Counted from the first letter of the stretch, positions 42,332 to 52,935 are shown. The stretch: DNA of 64,000 bases from Pseudomonadota bacterium (GCA_021845985.1 JAJZES010000038.1:1-64000), one strand, 5' to 3'. Numbers and translations: made by a program. Notes: a model not told the origin generated them from the sequence alone.

Positions 42332-43516
42332 TCAGTGCAGCGGGCATTCCTGCGCGAACCCGTCCGCCTCCTGCGAGGCGACTTTTTCGGCGATCTCGGT
42401 TTCGTAGAGACCGTCCGGCCGCTTGGCGACCTTGGTGACGTAGAAATCCTGGATCGGGTAGCCGTTGGTATTGAAGCGGAACGGCCCGCGCGGCGAGGCG
42501 AAATCGGCCGCATGCAGCGCCGCGCGCAGTTTCGTCCGGTCGCCATCCTCGGCGCCGACCTTGCTGAGCGCGCTGTCGATCAGTTGCGCTGCGTCATAGC
42601 CCTGCATTGCGTAGGACCCGGGGACCGCGTGATAGGCGGCGAGGTAGTCGGCAACGAAACGCTTGTTGGCCGGGTTGTCCATATTGGGCGCCCAGGTCAT
42701 GCCGCCATAGAGGCCGATGGCGGCATCCTGCTCGGCCGGCAGGGTCGATTCGTCGGCGGTGAAGGCGGACAGGAACGGGATCGTTGCGGCCAGCCCCGAT
42801 TGGTGGAACTGCTTGACCAGCGCGACGCCGAGGCCGCCAGGCATGAAGGTGAAGATGACATCGGGCTTGAGGTCGGCGATCCGCGCCAGCTCGGACTGGA
42901 AGTCGATGGTGGTCAGCGGCACGTAATCCTCGGCCACCACTTCGCCCTTGAAGCGGCTGCGGAAGCCGGCGACGGCGTCTTTGCCGGCCTGATAATTCGG
43001 CGCCATCAGGAAGGCGCGCTTGTAGCCCTTGCTCTGTGCATAGGCGCCGAGCACCGCATGGATCTGCGTGTTCTCATAGCTGGTGACGAAGAAATCGGCG
43101 CTGCACTGCTTGCCGGCATAGACCGAGGAGCCGGCGTTGGGGCTGATCAGGATGGCGCCGCCCTGCGTCACCGGGCGGAAGATCGCGCCGAGGATGTTGG
43201 AGAAGATCGGGCCGACGACGAACGCCACCTTGTCGCCCTCGACCAGCCGGCGGGCGCGGCTGACGCCGACATCCGGCTTCAGCTCGTCATCGGCGACCAC
43301 GACATCGGCAGTGCGCCCGCCGAGCTTGCCGTCGCGCTGCTGGAGCGCCAGCATGAAGCCGTTGCGCACCTGCTGGCCGAGCACCGCGCCGGGGCCGGAC
43401 AAGGTCACCAGCAGCCCGATTTTCACCGGCGCGGCGGGTTGCGCCGGGTCTGCCGCCCAGGCCGGGCCGCTCAATGCCGCCACCGCCAGGATCGCCGCCG
43501 TCAGCCATCGTTTCAT
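42332..43516 (-). CDS. ABC transporter substrate-binding protein (LivK-like)
   Basis: Signal peptide MKRWLTAAILAVAALSGPAWA; VKIGLLVTLSGPGAVLGQQVRNGFMLALQ. Confidence 0.93.
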   Translation of the reverse strand: MKRWLTAAILAVAALSGPAWAADPAQPAAPVKIGLLVTLSGPGAVLGQQVRNGFMLALQQRDGKLGGRTADVVVADDELKPDVGVSRARRLVEGDKVAFVVGPIFSNILGAIFRPVTQGGAILISPNAGSSVYAGKQCSADFFVTSYENTQIHAVLGAYAQSKGYKRAFLMAPNYQAGKDAVAGFRSRFKGEVVAEDYVPLTTIDFQSELARIADLKPDVIFTFMPGGLGVALVKQFHQSGLAATIPFLSAFTADESTLPAEQDAAIGLYGGMTWAPNMDNPANKRFVADYLAAYHAVPGSYAMQGYDAAQLIDSALSKVGAEDGDRTKLRAALHAADFASPRGPFRFNTNGYPIQDFYVTKVAKRPDGLYETEIAEKVASQEADGFAQECPLH

Positions 43517-43699
43517 TGTCCCCGCCCCATCCAGGATATCCCCCACTAAAGCAGGATTCCCGCCGCGGCGACATGCCCCCCGCGCGCGGTCATGGCACGC
43601 CGCGCGTGCCTCCTCTATGCTGGGTGGCCGGGTAGCTCTGCGCGTGTCGGACGAGGCCGGCTGCGTCAGGGCACCCGGTTGAGTGTGTCGGCCGTGTTG

Positions 43700-43725
43700 G
43701 CCAATGCCCGGCGTCGGGCGTTGGC
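43700..43725 (+). promoter_or_regulatory. Hairpin in the divergent intergenic region upstream of an SDR gene
   Basis: GCCAATGCCCG-GCGT-CGGGCGTTGGC, 11-bp stem with one U-G wobble. Confidence 0.5.
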
Positions 43726-43751
43726 AGCGGACCACCAGCGGAGCGTCGTCC

Positions 43752-44483
43752 ATGTCCCAGCGCACCCTTCTGCTCACCGGCGCCAGCCGCGGCATCGGCC
43801 ATGCCACCGCCAAGCTGTTCCACGATCAGGGCTGGCGCGTCATCACCGTGTCGCGGCAGGCGTTTTCGCCGCGCTGCCCGTGGGGCGGCGCGGAGGACCA
43901 TGTTCAGCTCGATCTCGGCAACATCGACCATCTCGCCGACGGGCTGAACGAAATCCGCGACCGGCTGACCACCGGACGGCTCGATGCGCTGGTCAACAAC
44001 GCCGGGATTTCGCCGAAAGGGCCGGATGGCGCGCGACTCGGCGTGCTCGGCACCAGCCATGCGGTCTGGCTCGCCGTGCTCAACGTCAATCTGGTCTCGA
44101 CGGCACTGCTGGCGCAGGGGCTGATCGAGCATCTGGCGGCGGCCCACGGCTCGATCGTCAATGTCACCTCGATTGCCGGCTCGCGCGTGCATCCCTATGC
44201 CGGCGTCGCCTATGCGGCCAGCAAGGCGGCGCTGGCGACGCTGACCCGCGAGATGGCCTCGGAGTTCGCCCCGCTCGGGGTGCGCACCAACGCCATTTCA
44301 CCGGGCGAGATCGACACCGCCATCCTCTCCCCCGGCTCCGCCGCCTTCGCCGACCGCGAGGTGCCGATGCGCCGCCTCGGCAAGCCGGCCGAGGTCGCCG
44401 CCACCATCCATTTCCTCTGCAGCGACGCGGCGAGCTACGTCAACGGCGCGGAACTGCACATCAACGGCGGGCAGCATGTCTGA
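43752..44483 (+). CDS. SDR-family oxidoreductase
   Basis: [53 protein letters not shown]. Confidence 0.93.
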   Translation: MSQRTLLLTGASRGIGHATAKLFHDQGWRVITVSRQAFSPRCPWGGAEDHVQLDLGNIDHLADGLNEIRDRLTTGRLDALVNNAGISPKGPDGARLGVLGTSHAVWLAVLNVNLVSTALLAQGLIEHLAAAHGSIVNVTSIAGSRVHPYAGVAYAASKAALATLTREMASEFAPLGVRTNAISPGEIDTAILSPGSAAFADREVPMRRLGKPAEVAATIHFLCSDAASYVNGAELHINGGQHV

Positions 44484-45114
44484 GATGGCCAGCGTCACCG
44501 TCCTCGACCACCCGCTGATTCAGCACAAACTGACCCTGCTGCGCAGCCGCGACACCGCGGTCGCCGATTTCCGCCGCATCGCGCGCGAGATTTCGCTGCT
44601 GATGTGCTATGAAGTGACGCGCGCCCTGCCGCTCGAACCCGTCGCCATCGAAACCCCGCTGGAGCCGATGCAGGGGCGGATGATCTCGGGTAAGAAGCTC
44701 TGCCTCGTCTCCATCCTGCGCGCCGGCAACGGCATATTGGAGGGGATGCTGGATGCGGTGCCGTCGGCCCGCGTCGGCCATATCGGCCTCTATCGCGACC
44801 CGCAGACGCTGCTGCCGGTGGAATACTACCTCAAACTGCCCGAGGACATCGCCGAGCGGCAAGTGATCGTCGTCGATCCGATGCTGGCCACCGGCCATTC
44901 CGCCGCCGCCGCGGTGGCGCGGCTGAAAGACGTGGGGGCGCAGCAACTGAGCTTCGTCTGCCTGATCGCCGCGCCCGAAGGGCTGGGCGTGCTGACCGCG
45001 GCGCACCCGGATGTGCCGGTGTTCACCTGCGCCGTCGATCGCTGCCTCGATGGTCACGGCTATATCCGGCCGGGCCTGGGCGATGCCGGCGACCGGCTGT
45101 TCGGAACAAAATAG
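44476..45114 (+). CDS. upp: Uracil phosphoribosyltransferase
   Basis: [61 protein letters not shown]. Confidence 0.95.
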   Translation: MSEMASVTVLDHPLIQHKLTLLRSRDTAVADFRRIAREISLLMCYEVTRALPLEPVAIETPLEPMQGRMISGKKLCLVSILRAGNGILEGMLDAVPSARVGHIGLYRDPQTLLPVEYYLKLPEDIAERQVIVVDPMLATGHSAAAAVARLKDVGAQQLSFVCLIAAPEGLGVLTAAHPDVPVFTCAVDRCLDGHGYIRPGLGDAGDRLFGTK

Positions 45115-45128
45115 TAACGGGGGGAAAC

Positions 45129-46700
45129 ATGCTGAAACGGATGCTGCTGGCCGGCGGCTGCGTGCTGCTGGCCGGAACCGCCGAGGCGGCGACGCGCGAC
45201 CCGGTGGTCGCCTGCGCGGCATTGACGGGCATGGCCGGGCCGGCGCTGGCCATCGACCGGGCGGAGGCAGTTGCCGCCGCCGACGGTCTGCCGCCGCATT
45301 GCATCGTCAGCGGCACCATCGCCCCGCGCCTCGGCGTCGGCGGCAAGCCCTATGGCGTCGGCTTTCAAATGCGCCTGCCGACGGCCTGGAGCGGCCAGTT
45401 TCTCTATCAGGGCGGCGGCGGGCTGGATGGCGCGGTGCTGCCGGCGCTCGGCCGCATCCCCGCGCATGGCAGCACCGCCGTCCCGGCGCTCGCCCGCGGC
45501 ATGGCGGTGGTCAGCGCCGATGGCGGGCATGAGGGCATGGACGCCAGTTTCGCCCTCGATCAGCAGGCGCGGCTGGATTACGAATTCAACGCCATCGCCG
45601 AAGTCACCGCAACCGCCAAGGCACTGCTCGCCCGCTACTATGACGCGCGGCCGGTGCATTCCTATTTCATGGGCTGCTCGAACGGCGGCAAGGAAGGCAT
45701 GATCGCCGCCCAGCGATTCCCGGCCGAGTTCGACGGCGTCGTCGCCGGCGCCCCGGCCTATAACCTGACCAACGCCGCCATCGCCGAGGCATGGGACACG
45801 CAGGCGCTGCTGCGCGCCGCGCCGACCGACGCCGAGGGACACAAAATCCTCGCGCGCGCCTTCTCGCCCGCCGACCTGACGCTGGTCGGCAACGCCATCC
45901 TCGCCGCCTGTGACGCAGCGGACGGGGTCAAGGACGGCATGATCGCCGATCCGCGCGTCTGCCGCTTCGACCCCGCCGTGCTGCAATGCCAGGGCGAGAA
46001 GACCGATAGCTGCCTCGCCCCGGCGCAGGTCGCGGCACTGGCGGCGATGCATGCCGGGCCGCACGACTCGCACGGCACCGCGCTCTATTCCGACTGGCCG
46101 TGGGACGCCGGCATCGCCGCCCCCGGCTGGCGGCGCTGGAAGCTCGGCAGCGCCGCCGGGCCGCAGCCGGACGCGCTCAACGTGACGCTCGGGTTCGTCG
46201 CCATGGCCTCGCTGTTTCTGACGCCGCCCGACCCGTCATTCGACCCGCTCGGCTTCGACTTCGACCGCGATCCGCCGCGGCTGGCGCAGACGGCGGCGCT
46301 GAACAACGCGACCAGCACGTTCTACAGCAGCTTCGTCGCCCGCGGCGGCAAGCTGGTGGTGTTTCATGGCGGCAGCGACCCGGTCTTCTCGGCCAACGAC
46401 TCGGCGCATTATTTCGACCGGCTGGCCGCCGACAATGGCGGCGCGGCGGCGACCGGCGAATGGGCGCGGCTGTTCATCGTGCCCGGCATGACGCATTGCG
46501 GCGACGGTCCGGCGCTGGATGATTTCGACCCGCTGACGGCGCTGACCGACTGGGTCGAGCAGGGCCATGCGCCGGCCGAGATGCTGTCGCGCGGCAAGGC
46601 GTTTCCCGGCCGGTCGCGCCCGCTCTGTCCCTATCCGCAATCGGCGCATTACAGCGGCAGCGGCGACAGCGAAGCGGCGGCCAGCTTTATCTGCCGCTAG
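45129..46700 (+). CDS. Tannase/feruloyl esterase family protein
   Basis: Signal peptide; YFMGCSNGGKEGMIAAQRFPAEFDGVVAGAPAYN; FHGGSDPVFSANDS. Confidence 0.92.
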   Translation: MLKRMLLAGGCVLLAGTAEAATRDPVVACAALTGMAGPALAIDRAEAVAAADGLPPHCIVSGTIAPRLGVGGKPYGVGFQMRLPTAWSGQFLYQGGGGLDGAVLPALGRIPAHGSTAVPALARGMAVVSADGGHEGMDASFALDQQARLDYEFNAIAEVTATAKALLARYYDARPVHSYFMGCSNGGKEGMIAAQRFPAEFDGVVAGAPAYNLTNAAIAEAWDTQALLRAAPTDAEGHKILARAFSPADLTLVGNAILAACDAADGVKDGMIADPRVCRFDPAVLQCQGEKTDSCLAPAQVAALAAMHAGPHDSHGTALYSDWPWDAGIAAPGWRRWKLGSAAGPQPDALNVTLGFVAMASLFLTPPDPSFDPLGFDFDRDPPRLAQTAALNNATSTFYSSFVARGGKLVVFHGGSDPVFSANDSAHYFDRLAADNGGAAATGEWARLFIVPGMTHCGDGPALDDFDPLTALTDWVEQGHAPAEMLSRGKAFPGRSRPLCPYPQSAHYSGSGDSEAAASFICR

Positions 46701-46713
46701 CAGCCCGCCCGCC

Positions 46714-47367
46714 TCAGTCCGGCAGCAGGCGCGCGGCGATCGGTTCCATCTCGGTAAACGACGCCGCCACCGCCGCCGCGCCGGCCGCCATGTCGGGCGT
46801 GCCGTAGCCCCAGGCGGCGAAGATGCAGGGCAGGCCGGCGCCGGCGGCGGCGCGCACGTCGTTGCGGTGGTCGCCCGCCATCACCGCGCGCCCCGCCACC
46901 CCACCCATCGCCGCCAGGGTCGCCAGCACATGGCCGGGGTCGGGCTTGCGCACCGCGAAACTGTCGCCGCCGCCGAGTGCGGCGACGAACGGCGCGATCC
47001 CGGTCGCCGCCAGCACCGCGCGGGCCAGCGCCGCGGGCTTGTTGGTGCAGACGCCGATGCGCCAGCCGGCGCCGGCCAGCCGGGTCAGCCCGTCGAGCAC
47101 GCCCGGATAGGCGCGCGTCGCCACCGCGCAGGTGGCGCGATAATGCGCGGCGAACTCCGCCACCGCCGCCGCGTCCGGCGGCAGCCGCCGGGCGGCCAGG
47201 GCGCGCTCGACCAGCGCCTGCACGCCGTCGCCGATCATCGGTATCACCGCCTCGGGGGCAAAGCCGGGCAGGCCGCGCGCGGCCATCAGCCGGTCGAGCG
47301 CGGCGGCCAGATCGGGCGCCGAGTCGACCAGCGTACCGTCGAGGTCGAGCAACAGGCAGCGCGGCAT
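46714..47367 (-). CDS. gph: Phosphoglycolate phosphatase (HAD family)
   Basis: LLLDLDGTLVDSAPDLAAALDRLM; VCTNKPAALARAVL; RKPDPGHVLATL; MAGDHRNDVRAAAGAG. Confidence 0.92.
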   Translation of the reverse strand: MPRCLLLDLDGTLVDSAPDLAAALDRLMAARGLPGFAPEAVIPMIGDGVQALVERALAARRLPPDAAAVAEFAAHYRATCAVATRAYPGVLDGLTRLAGAGWRIGVCTNKPAALARAVLAATGIAPFVAALGGGDSFAVRKPDPGHVLATLAAMGGVAGRAVMAGDHRNDVRAAAGAGLPCIFAAWGYGTPDMAAGAAAVAASFTEMEPIAARLLPD

Positions 47368-47449
47368 CGGCGCCTCCAAATCACGGCGAAACGAAGCGTG
47401 ATGACGCGACCTTTGACACGAAGCCTCGCCGCCCGCTACCCGCACCAGT

Positions 47450-48769
47450 ATGTCAGCCCTTGCCGTCATTCTCGCCGCCGGTCTCGGCACCCGCATGCGT
47501 TCGGCGCTGCCGAAGGCGCAGCATCCGATCGCCGGGCGGCCGATGCTGCGCCATCTCATCGACAGCGCCGCCGCCGTGTTCGACCGCATCGTCGTCGTCA
47601 TCGGCCCCGACATGCCGCGCCTCGCCGAGATCGCCGCACCGAACCCGGTGGTGGTGCAGGCCGAGCGCCGCGGCACCGCGCATGCGGCGCTGCAGGCGAT
47701 CGGGCATTTCGGCGCGGACGAGGTGGCGGTGCTCTATGCCGACAACCCGCTGGTCATGCCCGACACGCTGCGCCGGCTGCTGGCGCGGCGGCAGGCCGGC
47801 GATGTGGCGCTGGCGCTGCTGGCGATGCGGCCGCCCGAGCCCGGCCATTACGGCCGCGTCATCGCCCACGGCGGCATGGTCGAGCGCATCGTCGAATGGG
47901 CCGACGCCGATGCCGCCGAGCGCGCCGAGACGTTGTGCAACGCCGGTGTGCTGTGCGCCGCCGGGCCGCGCATGGCCGGATGGTTGGGCGCCGTCGGCTG
48001 CGACAATGCGCGCGGTGAATATTACCTGACCGACGTGGTCGCGCTGGCGCGTGCCGAGGGCGCCAGCGTCGCCGCCGTCGAGGCGCCCTACAGCGAACTG
48101 CGCGGCATCAACGCGCGCGCCGAGCTGGCCGAGGCGGAGGCGGTGGTGCAGACCCGGCTGCGCGCCGCGGCGATGGCCGGGGGGGCGACGCTGATCGCGC
48201 CCGACACGGTTTTTTTCTCCGTCGATACACGCCTGGCGCCCGATGTGACGGTGCATCCGCATGTCGTCTTCGGCCCCGGCGTGACGGTGGCGGAGCGGGC
48301 GGAAATCCTCTCGTTCAGCCATCTGACGCAGTGCCGCGTCGGCGCCGATGCCATCGTCGGCCCGTTCGCCCGGCTGCGGCCCGGCGCCGAGGTCGGGGCG
48401 CGGGCGCATGTGGGCAATTTCGTCGAGCTGAAAAACACCGTGCTGGGCGACGGCGCCAAGGCCAATCATCTGAGCTATCTCGGCGATGCCGAGATCGGCG
48501 CCGGCAGCAATGTCGGCGCCGGCACCATCACCTGCAACTATGACGGCTTCAACAAGCACCGCACGCGCATCGGCGCCGGCGCCTTCATCGGCTCGGACAC
48601 GGTGTTGGTGGCGCCACTGACGATCGGCGACGGCGCGTTCATCGCCGCCGGCAGCGTCATCACCGAGGATGTCGCTGACGATGCGATGGCCTTCGGCCGG
48701 GCGCGGCAGACCGCGCGGCCGGGCGCCGGCGCGGCGTTTCGCGCGGCTCGCAAAAAGGACAAAGGCTGA
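47450..48769 (+). CDS. glmU: Bifunctional UDP-GlcNAc pyrophosphorylase / GlcN-1-P acetyltransferase
   Basis: VILAAGLGTRMRSALPKAQHPIAGRPML; left-handed beta-helix region KANHLSYLGDAEIGAGSNVGAGTITCNYDGFNKHRTRIG. Confidence 0.96.
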   Translation: MSALAVILAAGLGTRMRSALPKAQHPIAGRPMLRHLIDSAAAVFDRIVVVIGPDMPRLAEIAAPNPVVVQAERRGTAHAALQAIGHFGADEVAVLYADNPLVMPDTLRRLLARRQAGDVALALLAMRPPEPGHYGRVIAHGGMVERIVEWADADAAERAETLCNAGVLCAAGPRMAGWLGAVGCDNARGEYYLTDVVALARAEGASVAAVEAPYSELRGINARAELAEAEAVVQTRLRAAAMAGGATLIAPDTVFFSVDTRLAPDVTVHPHVVFGPGVTVAERAEILSFSHLTQCRVGADAIVGPFARLRPGAEVGARAHVGNFVELKNTVLGDGAKANHLSYLGDAEIGAGSNVGAGTITCNYDGFNKHRTRIGAGAFIGSDTVLVAPLTIGDGAFIAAGSVITEDVADDAMAFGRARQTARPGAGAAFRAARKKDKG

Positions 48770-50592
48770 TGTGCGGGATCGTTGGCGTGGTCGGCACCGG
48801 CGCCGCGGCGCCGGTGCTGCTGGAGGCGCTGCGGCGGCTCGAATATCGCGGCTATGACAGTGCCGGCGTGGCGACGGTGGTGGCCGGCGGCATCGACCGG
48901 CGCCGCGCCTCGGGCAAGCTGGTCAACCTCGCCGCGGTGCTTGCCGTGGCGCCGGTCGAGGGCAGCACTGGCATCGGCCACACCCGCTGGGCGACGCATG
49001 GCGCGCCGACCGAGACCAACGCGCATCCGCACGCCACCGCCCGCGTCGCCGTGGTGCATAACGGCATCATCGAGAACCATGCAGAACTGCGCGCCGAACT
49101 GGAAGCCGCCGGGCAGGTGTTCGTCACCGAGACGGATACCGAAACCGTCGTGCAACTGCTCGACTCGCTGCTGGCCGCCGGCATGTCGCCGGAGCAGGCG
49201 GCGCGCGCCGCGCTGCCGCGGCTGCACGGGGCCTATGCACTGGCGATGGTGTTTGCCGGCCATCCCGGACTGATGATCGGCGCCCGGCATGGCGCGCCGC
49301 TCGCCATCGGCTATGGCGAGGACGAGATGTATGTCGGCTCCGACGCGCTGGCGCTGGCGCCGCTGACCAGCCGCATCGCCTATCTCGACGATGGCGACTG
49401 GGCCGTGGTGACGCGCGACGGGGTGCGCATGTTCGCCGCCGACGGCTCGGCGGTGGCGCGTCCGGTGCGCCGCACGGCGCTGACCGGCGCCGCCGTGGGC
49501 AAGGGCAATTTCCGCCACTTCATGGAAAAGGAGCTGCACGAGCACCCGGCGGTGCTCGGCGACACGCTGCGCCGGATGGTCAATCCCGGCACCCGCGCGG
49601 TGGTGCTGCCCGAGCTGCCGTTCGACCTCGCGGCGGTGCGGCGGATCACCATCAGCGCCTGCGGCTCGGCGTTCTATGCCGGGCTGGTCGGGCGCTGGTG
49701 GCTGGAGACGCTGGCGCGCATCCCGACCGACGCCGATGTGGCGAGCGAACTGCGCTACCGCGCGCCGCCGGTCGAGCCGGGCGGGCTCGGCCTGCTGGTC
49801 AGCCAGTCGGGCGAGACCGCCGACACGCTGGCGGCGGCGCGCTATCTGCGCAGTCAGGGCATGCCGGTGCTGTCGGTGCTGAACGCGCCGGAGAGCAGCA
49901 TGGCGCGCGACAGCGACGCGGTGCTGGACACGGTGGCCGGCCCGGAAATCGGCGTCGCCAGTACCAAGGCATTCACCGCGCAACTGGCGGTGCTGGCCTG
50001 TTTCGCGCTGGCCGCCGGGCGGGCGCGCGGCACTATCTCGGTGGCGCAGGAAGCGGCGATGACAGCGGCGTTGCTGGAAGTGCCGGGGCGGGCGGCCGAA
50101 GTGCTGGAGCATGACGGCCACATCCAGCGTCTCGCCGTGCGCATCGCCGAGGCGCGCGACGTGCTCTATCTCGGCCGCGGCGCATGTTTCCCGATCGCCC
50201 TGGAGGGCGCGCTGAAATTGAAGGAGATCAGCTATATCCACGCCGAAGGCTATGCGGCGGGCGAGATGAAGCATGGGCCGATCGCGCTGATCGACCCGCG
50301 CGTGCCGGTGATCGCCATTGCCCCCTCCGGGCCGCTGTTCGACAAGACCGCGTCCAATCTGCAGGAGGCGGCGGCGCGCGGCGGCCAGTTGATCGTGTTC
50401 AGTGATGCCGCGGGGGCGGCGAAGCTGCGCGGCATCGCCGCCGAGACGGTGGTGCTGCCGACCGTCGATCCGTTCGTGGCGCCGATCCTGCACGCCATTC
50501 CGGTGCAGTTGCTGGCCTATCACGTCGCGGTGCTGAAAGGGACCGACGTGGACCAACCGCGCAATCTGGCCAAGTCGGTGACGGTGGAGTGA
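48769..50592 (+). CDS. glmS: Glutamine-fructose-6-phosphate aminotransferase (isomerizing)
   Basis: MCGIVGVVG; TRWATHGAPTETNAHPH; SQSGETADTLAAARY; PRNLAKSVTVE C-terminus. Confidence 0.97.
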   Translation: MCGIVGVVGTGAAAPVLLEALRRLEYRGYDSAGVATVVAGGIDRRRASGKLVNLAAVLAVAPVEGSTGIGHTRWATHGAPTETNAHPHATARVAVVHNGIIENHAELRAELEAAGQVFVTETDTETVVQLLDSLLAAGMSPEQAARAALPRLHGAYALAMVFAGHPGLMIGARHGAPLAIGYGEDEMYVGSDALALAPLTSRIAYLDDGDWAVVTRDGVRMFAADGSAVARPVRRTALTGAAVGKGNFRHFMEKELHEHPAVLGDTLRRMVNPGTRAVVLPELPFDLAAVRRITISACGSAFYAGLVGRWWLETLARIPTDADVASELRYRAPPVEPGGLGLLVSQSGETADTLAAARYLRSQGMPVLSVLNAPESSMARDSDAVLDTVAGPEIGVASTKAFTAQLAVLACFALAAGRARGTISVAQEAAMTAALLEVPGRAAEVLEHDGHIQRLAVRIAEARDVLYLGRGACFPIALEGALKLKEISYIHAEGYAAGEMKHGPIALIDPRVPVIAIAPSGPLFDKTASNLQEAAARGGQLIVFSDAAGAAKLRGIAAETVVLPTVDPFVAPILHAIPVQLLAYHVAVLKGTDVDQPRNLAKSVTVE

Positions 50593-50757
50593 GGCCCGCC
50601 TGCCGGCCGCAGCCATCCTGCACCGCGCCACCAGTGGCGCCGCGGTTGCGCTTTATCGCCAGGCCCGCAGCGATCGAGATCGCCAACCCTGTCGCATTCG
50701 CCTGCGCCGACCATCTGGAGATCAAAGACATGGCGCTCTGCGGGATCGGCACCTGAC

Positions 50758-52122
50758 ATGACCTTTGATTTCGATCTGTTCGTCATCGGCGGCGGCAGCG
50801 GCGGGGTGCGCTGTGCGCGCATCGCCGCCGGCCACGGCGCGCGCGTCGGCATCGCCGAGGAACGCCTCTGGGGCGGCACCTGCGTCAATGTCGGCTGCGT
50901 GCCGAAGAAGCTGATGGTGATGGCCGCGGAATACGGCGCGGCGACGGCGGATGCGGCCGGTTTCGGCTGGACCATCGCCGCCGGCACGCATGACTGGGCG
51001 AGGCTGATCGCCAACAAGAACGCCGAGATCGCCCGGCTCAACGGCATCTACCGCCGGATGCTCGACGGTGCCGGCGCCCAGGTGTTCGAGGCGCGGGCAC
51101 AGTTCATCGACGCGCATACGCTCGATGTCGGCGGCCGGCGCGTCACCGCTGAGCGCATCGTCATCGCCACCGGCGGCCGGCCGCGCCCGCCCGAGTTTCC
51201 CGGCGGCGAACACTGCATCGTCTCCGACGACGCGTTCTTTCTCCCCGACCGGCCGCAGCGCGTGGTGATCTTCGGCGGCGGCTATATCGGCGTCGAGTTC
51301 GCCGGCATTTTCGCCGGCCTCGGCAGCAGCGTCGATCTGGTGCTGCGCCAGCCGATGCCACTGCGCGGCTTCGACGACGATCTGCGCGCGGCGCTGGCCG
51401 AGACGCTGACCGCGCAGGGCATCCGCCTGCATCCCGGCAACGCCATCAGCGGCGTCAGCGCGGACGGCGCCGACAAGCGGGTGACGCTCAGCGACGGTAC
51501 CGTGCTTGTCGCCGATCTGGTGTTCGTCGCCATCGGCCGTTCGCCCAACACCGCGTCGCTGGCGCTGGAGCGTGCCGGCGTCGCCGTGGACGGTTTTGGC
51601 GCCATTCCCGTCGATACCGAGTATCGCAGTTCGGCGGCGCATATCTATGCGATCGGCGATGTCACCGACCGGCTGAACCTGACGCCGGTGGCGACGGCGG
51701 AGGGGCATGGGCTGGCCGATGCGCTGTTCGGCCGCGGCCCGCGGCGCTGGGCGTTCGACCGCGTGGCGACGGCGGTGTTTTCCAGCCCGCCGCTGGCGAC
51801 CGTCGGCCTGACGGAGGCCGCGGCGGCGGCGCGCCGCCCCGCCGACATCTACCTGACCCGCTTTACCCCGATGCGCCATGTGCTGAGCGGGCGCAAGCGG
51901 CCGACGCTGATGAAACTGGTGGTCGATCAGCAGTCGCAGGTGGTGCTGGGCGCGCATATGCTGGGCGAGGATGCACCGGAGATCATCCAGGGCCTGTCCA
52001 TCGCCATCAACTGCGGCGCCACCAAGGCCGATTTCGACCGCACCGTCGGCATCCACCCGACCGCGGCGGAGGAGTTCGTGACGCTGCGCACCCGCACCCG
52101 CGTCGCCGAGCCACCGGCCTGA
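50758..52122 (+). CDS. gor: Glutathione-disulfide reductase
   Basis: FVIGGGSGGVRCARIAAGHGARVGIAEERLWGGTCVNVGCVPKKLM; HPTAAEEFVTLR. Confidence 0.94.
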   Translation: MTFDFDLFVIGGGSGGVRCARIAAGHGARVGIAEERLWGGTCVNVGCVPKKLMVMAAEYGAATADAAGFGWTIAAGTHDWARLIANKNAEIARLNGIYRRMLDGAGAQVFEARAQFIDAHTLDVGGRRVTAERIVIATGGRPRPPEFPGGEHCIVSDDAFFLPDRPQRVVIFGGGYIGVEFAGIFAGLGSSVDLVLRQPMPLRGFDDDLRAALAETLTAQGIRLHPGNAISGVSADGADKRVTLSDGTVLVADLVFVAIGRSPNTASLALERAGVAVDGFGAIPVDTEYRSSAAHIYAIGDVTDRLNLTPVATAEGHGLADALFGRGPRRWAFDRVATAVFSSPPLATVGLTEAAAAARRPADIYLTRFTPMRHVLSGRKRPTLMKLVVDQQSQVVLGAHMLGEDAPEIIQGLSIAINCGATKADFDRTVGIHPTAAEEFVTLRTRTRVAEPPA

Positions 52123-52242
52123 TTGGCGCGGCTGCGTGGGCCACCGGCGCTGACGCGTGGGGTGCCATCAGACCACTGGCACGACGCCCGGCCGCCCGGC
52201 GCGACCCGGCTGCGGCTGCCGCCAGCCTGCAACGATCGCGGG

Positions 52243-52935
52243 CTACGCCTTGCGCAGCACCGCCAGCGACTGCCACAGCGCCGGCGCCTCCGGCCAGGGC
52301 GCGGCGGCGCCGTCGATGAACGCCTCGCGCACATAGCCGAGCTTGTCGCACCACAGGTCGATCACCGGCCGTTCGATGAACTGATTGAGGTGCGGCACCG
52401 TGTCGCTGCGCTGCGCCTCGACGGTGTTGTCGAAGACGAGCCAGTGCTCCGGGTCGGCGAACTCCAGGAAGGAAAACACCACCCGCCCGCCCGGCCGCAG
52501 CACTCGGCGCATGTCCTCCAGATAGAGATAGGTCTCGATGTGCAGCAGATGCGTGAACACGCTGAACGCGCACACCATGTCGGCGGAGGCGTCGGGCGCC
52601 GGCACATGCAGCGTGCGGTTGAGCACGAAGCGGTAATGCGGCGGCGACCTGCTGGCGGCGTAGTCGAGCAGCGCCTGCACGATGTCGATGCCGAGATAGT
52701 CGAGGCGCATGACGCGGCCGAGCGCCGCCGCCAGCCGGCCGCTGCCGCAGCCGAGATCGACCAGCGACATGCCGTCGGCCAGCCCGCAATGGCGCAGCAC
52801 CGCGGTCTGGATGCGGCCGAACTTCTCGTAGTCGCCGCCGACGGCGCGCGCCATCGCCTCGTCCAGCGGATAGAGCGCCAGCAGCTCGGCGACCAGTTTC
52901 TCGTAATCCTCGACGAAGTGAAACCGCGCCATCAT
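52243..52935 (-). CDS. Class I SAM-dependent methyltransferase
   Basis: LVDLGCGSGRLAAALGRVMRLDYLGIDIVQALLDYA; EDMRRVLRPGGRVVFSFLEF. Confidence 0.92.
   Translation of the reverse strand: MMARFHFVEDYEKLVAELLALYPLDEAMARAVGGDYEKFGRIQTAVLRHCGLADGMSLVDLGCGSGRLAAALGRVMRLDYLGIDIVQALLDYAASRSPPHYRFVLNRTLHVPAPDASADMVCAFSVFTHLLHIETYLYLEDMRRVLRPGGRVVFSFLEFADPEHWLVFDNTVEAQRSDTVPHLNQFIERPVIDLWCDKLGYVREAFIDGAAAPWPEAPALWQSLAVLRKA

Noticed and set aside
39067-43516. Assignment of the liv-type transporter as a true branched-chain amino acid importer
   Set aside because: Liv-family transporters carry diverse substrates. Adjacency to a dioxygenase operon argues against assuming amino acids, so gene symbols were left blank.
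48538-50631. 697-aa minus-strand ORF
   Set aside because: Antisense to glmS. No recognisable domain.
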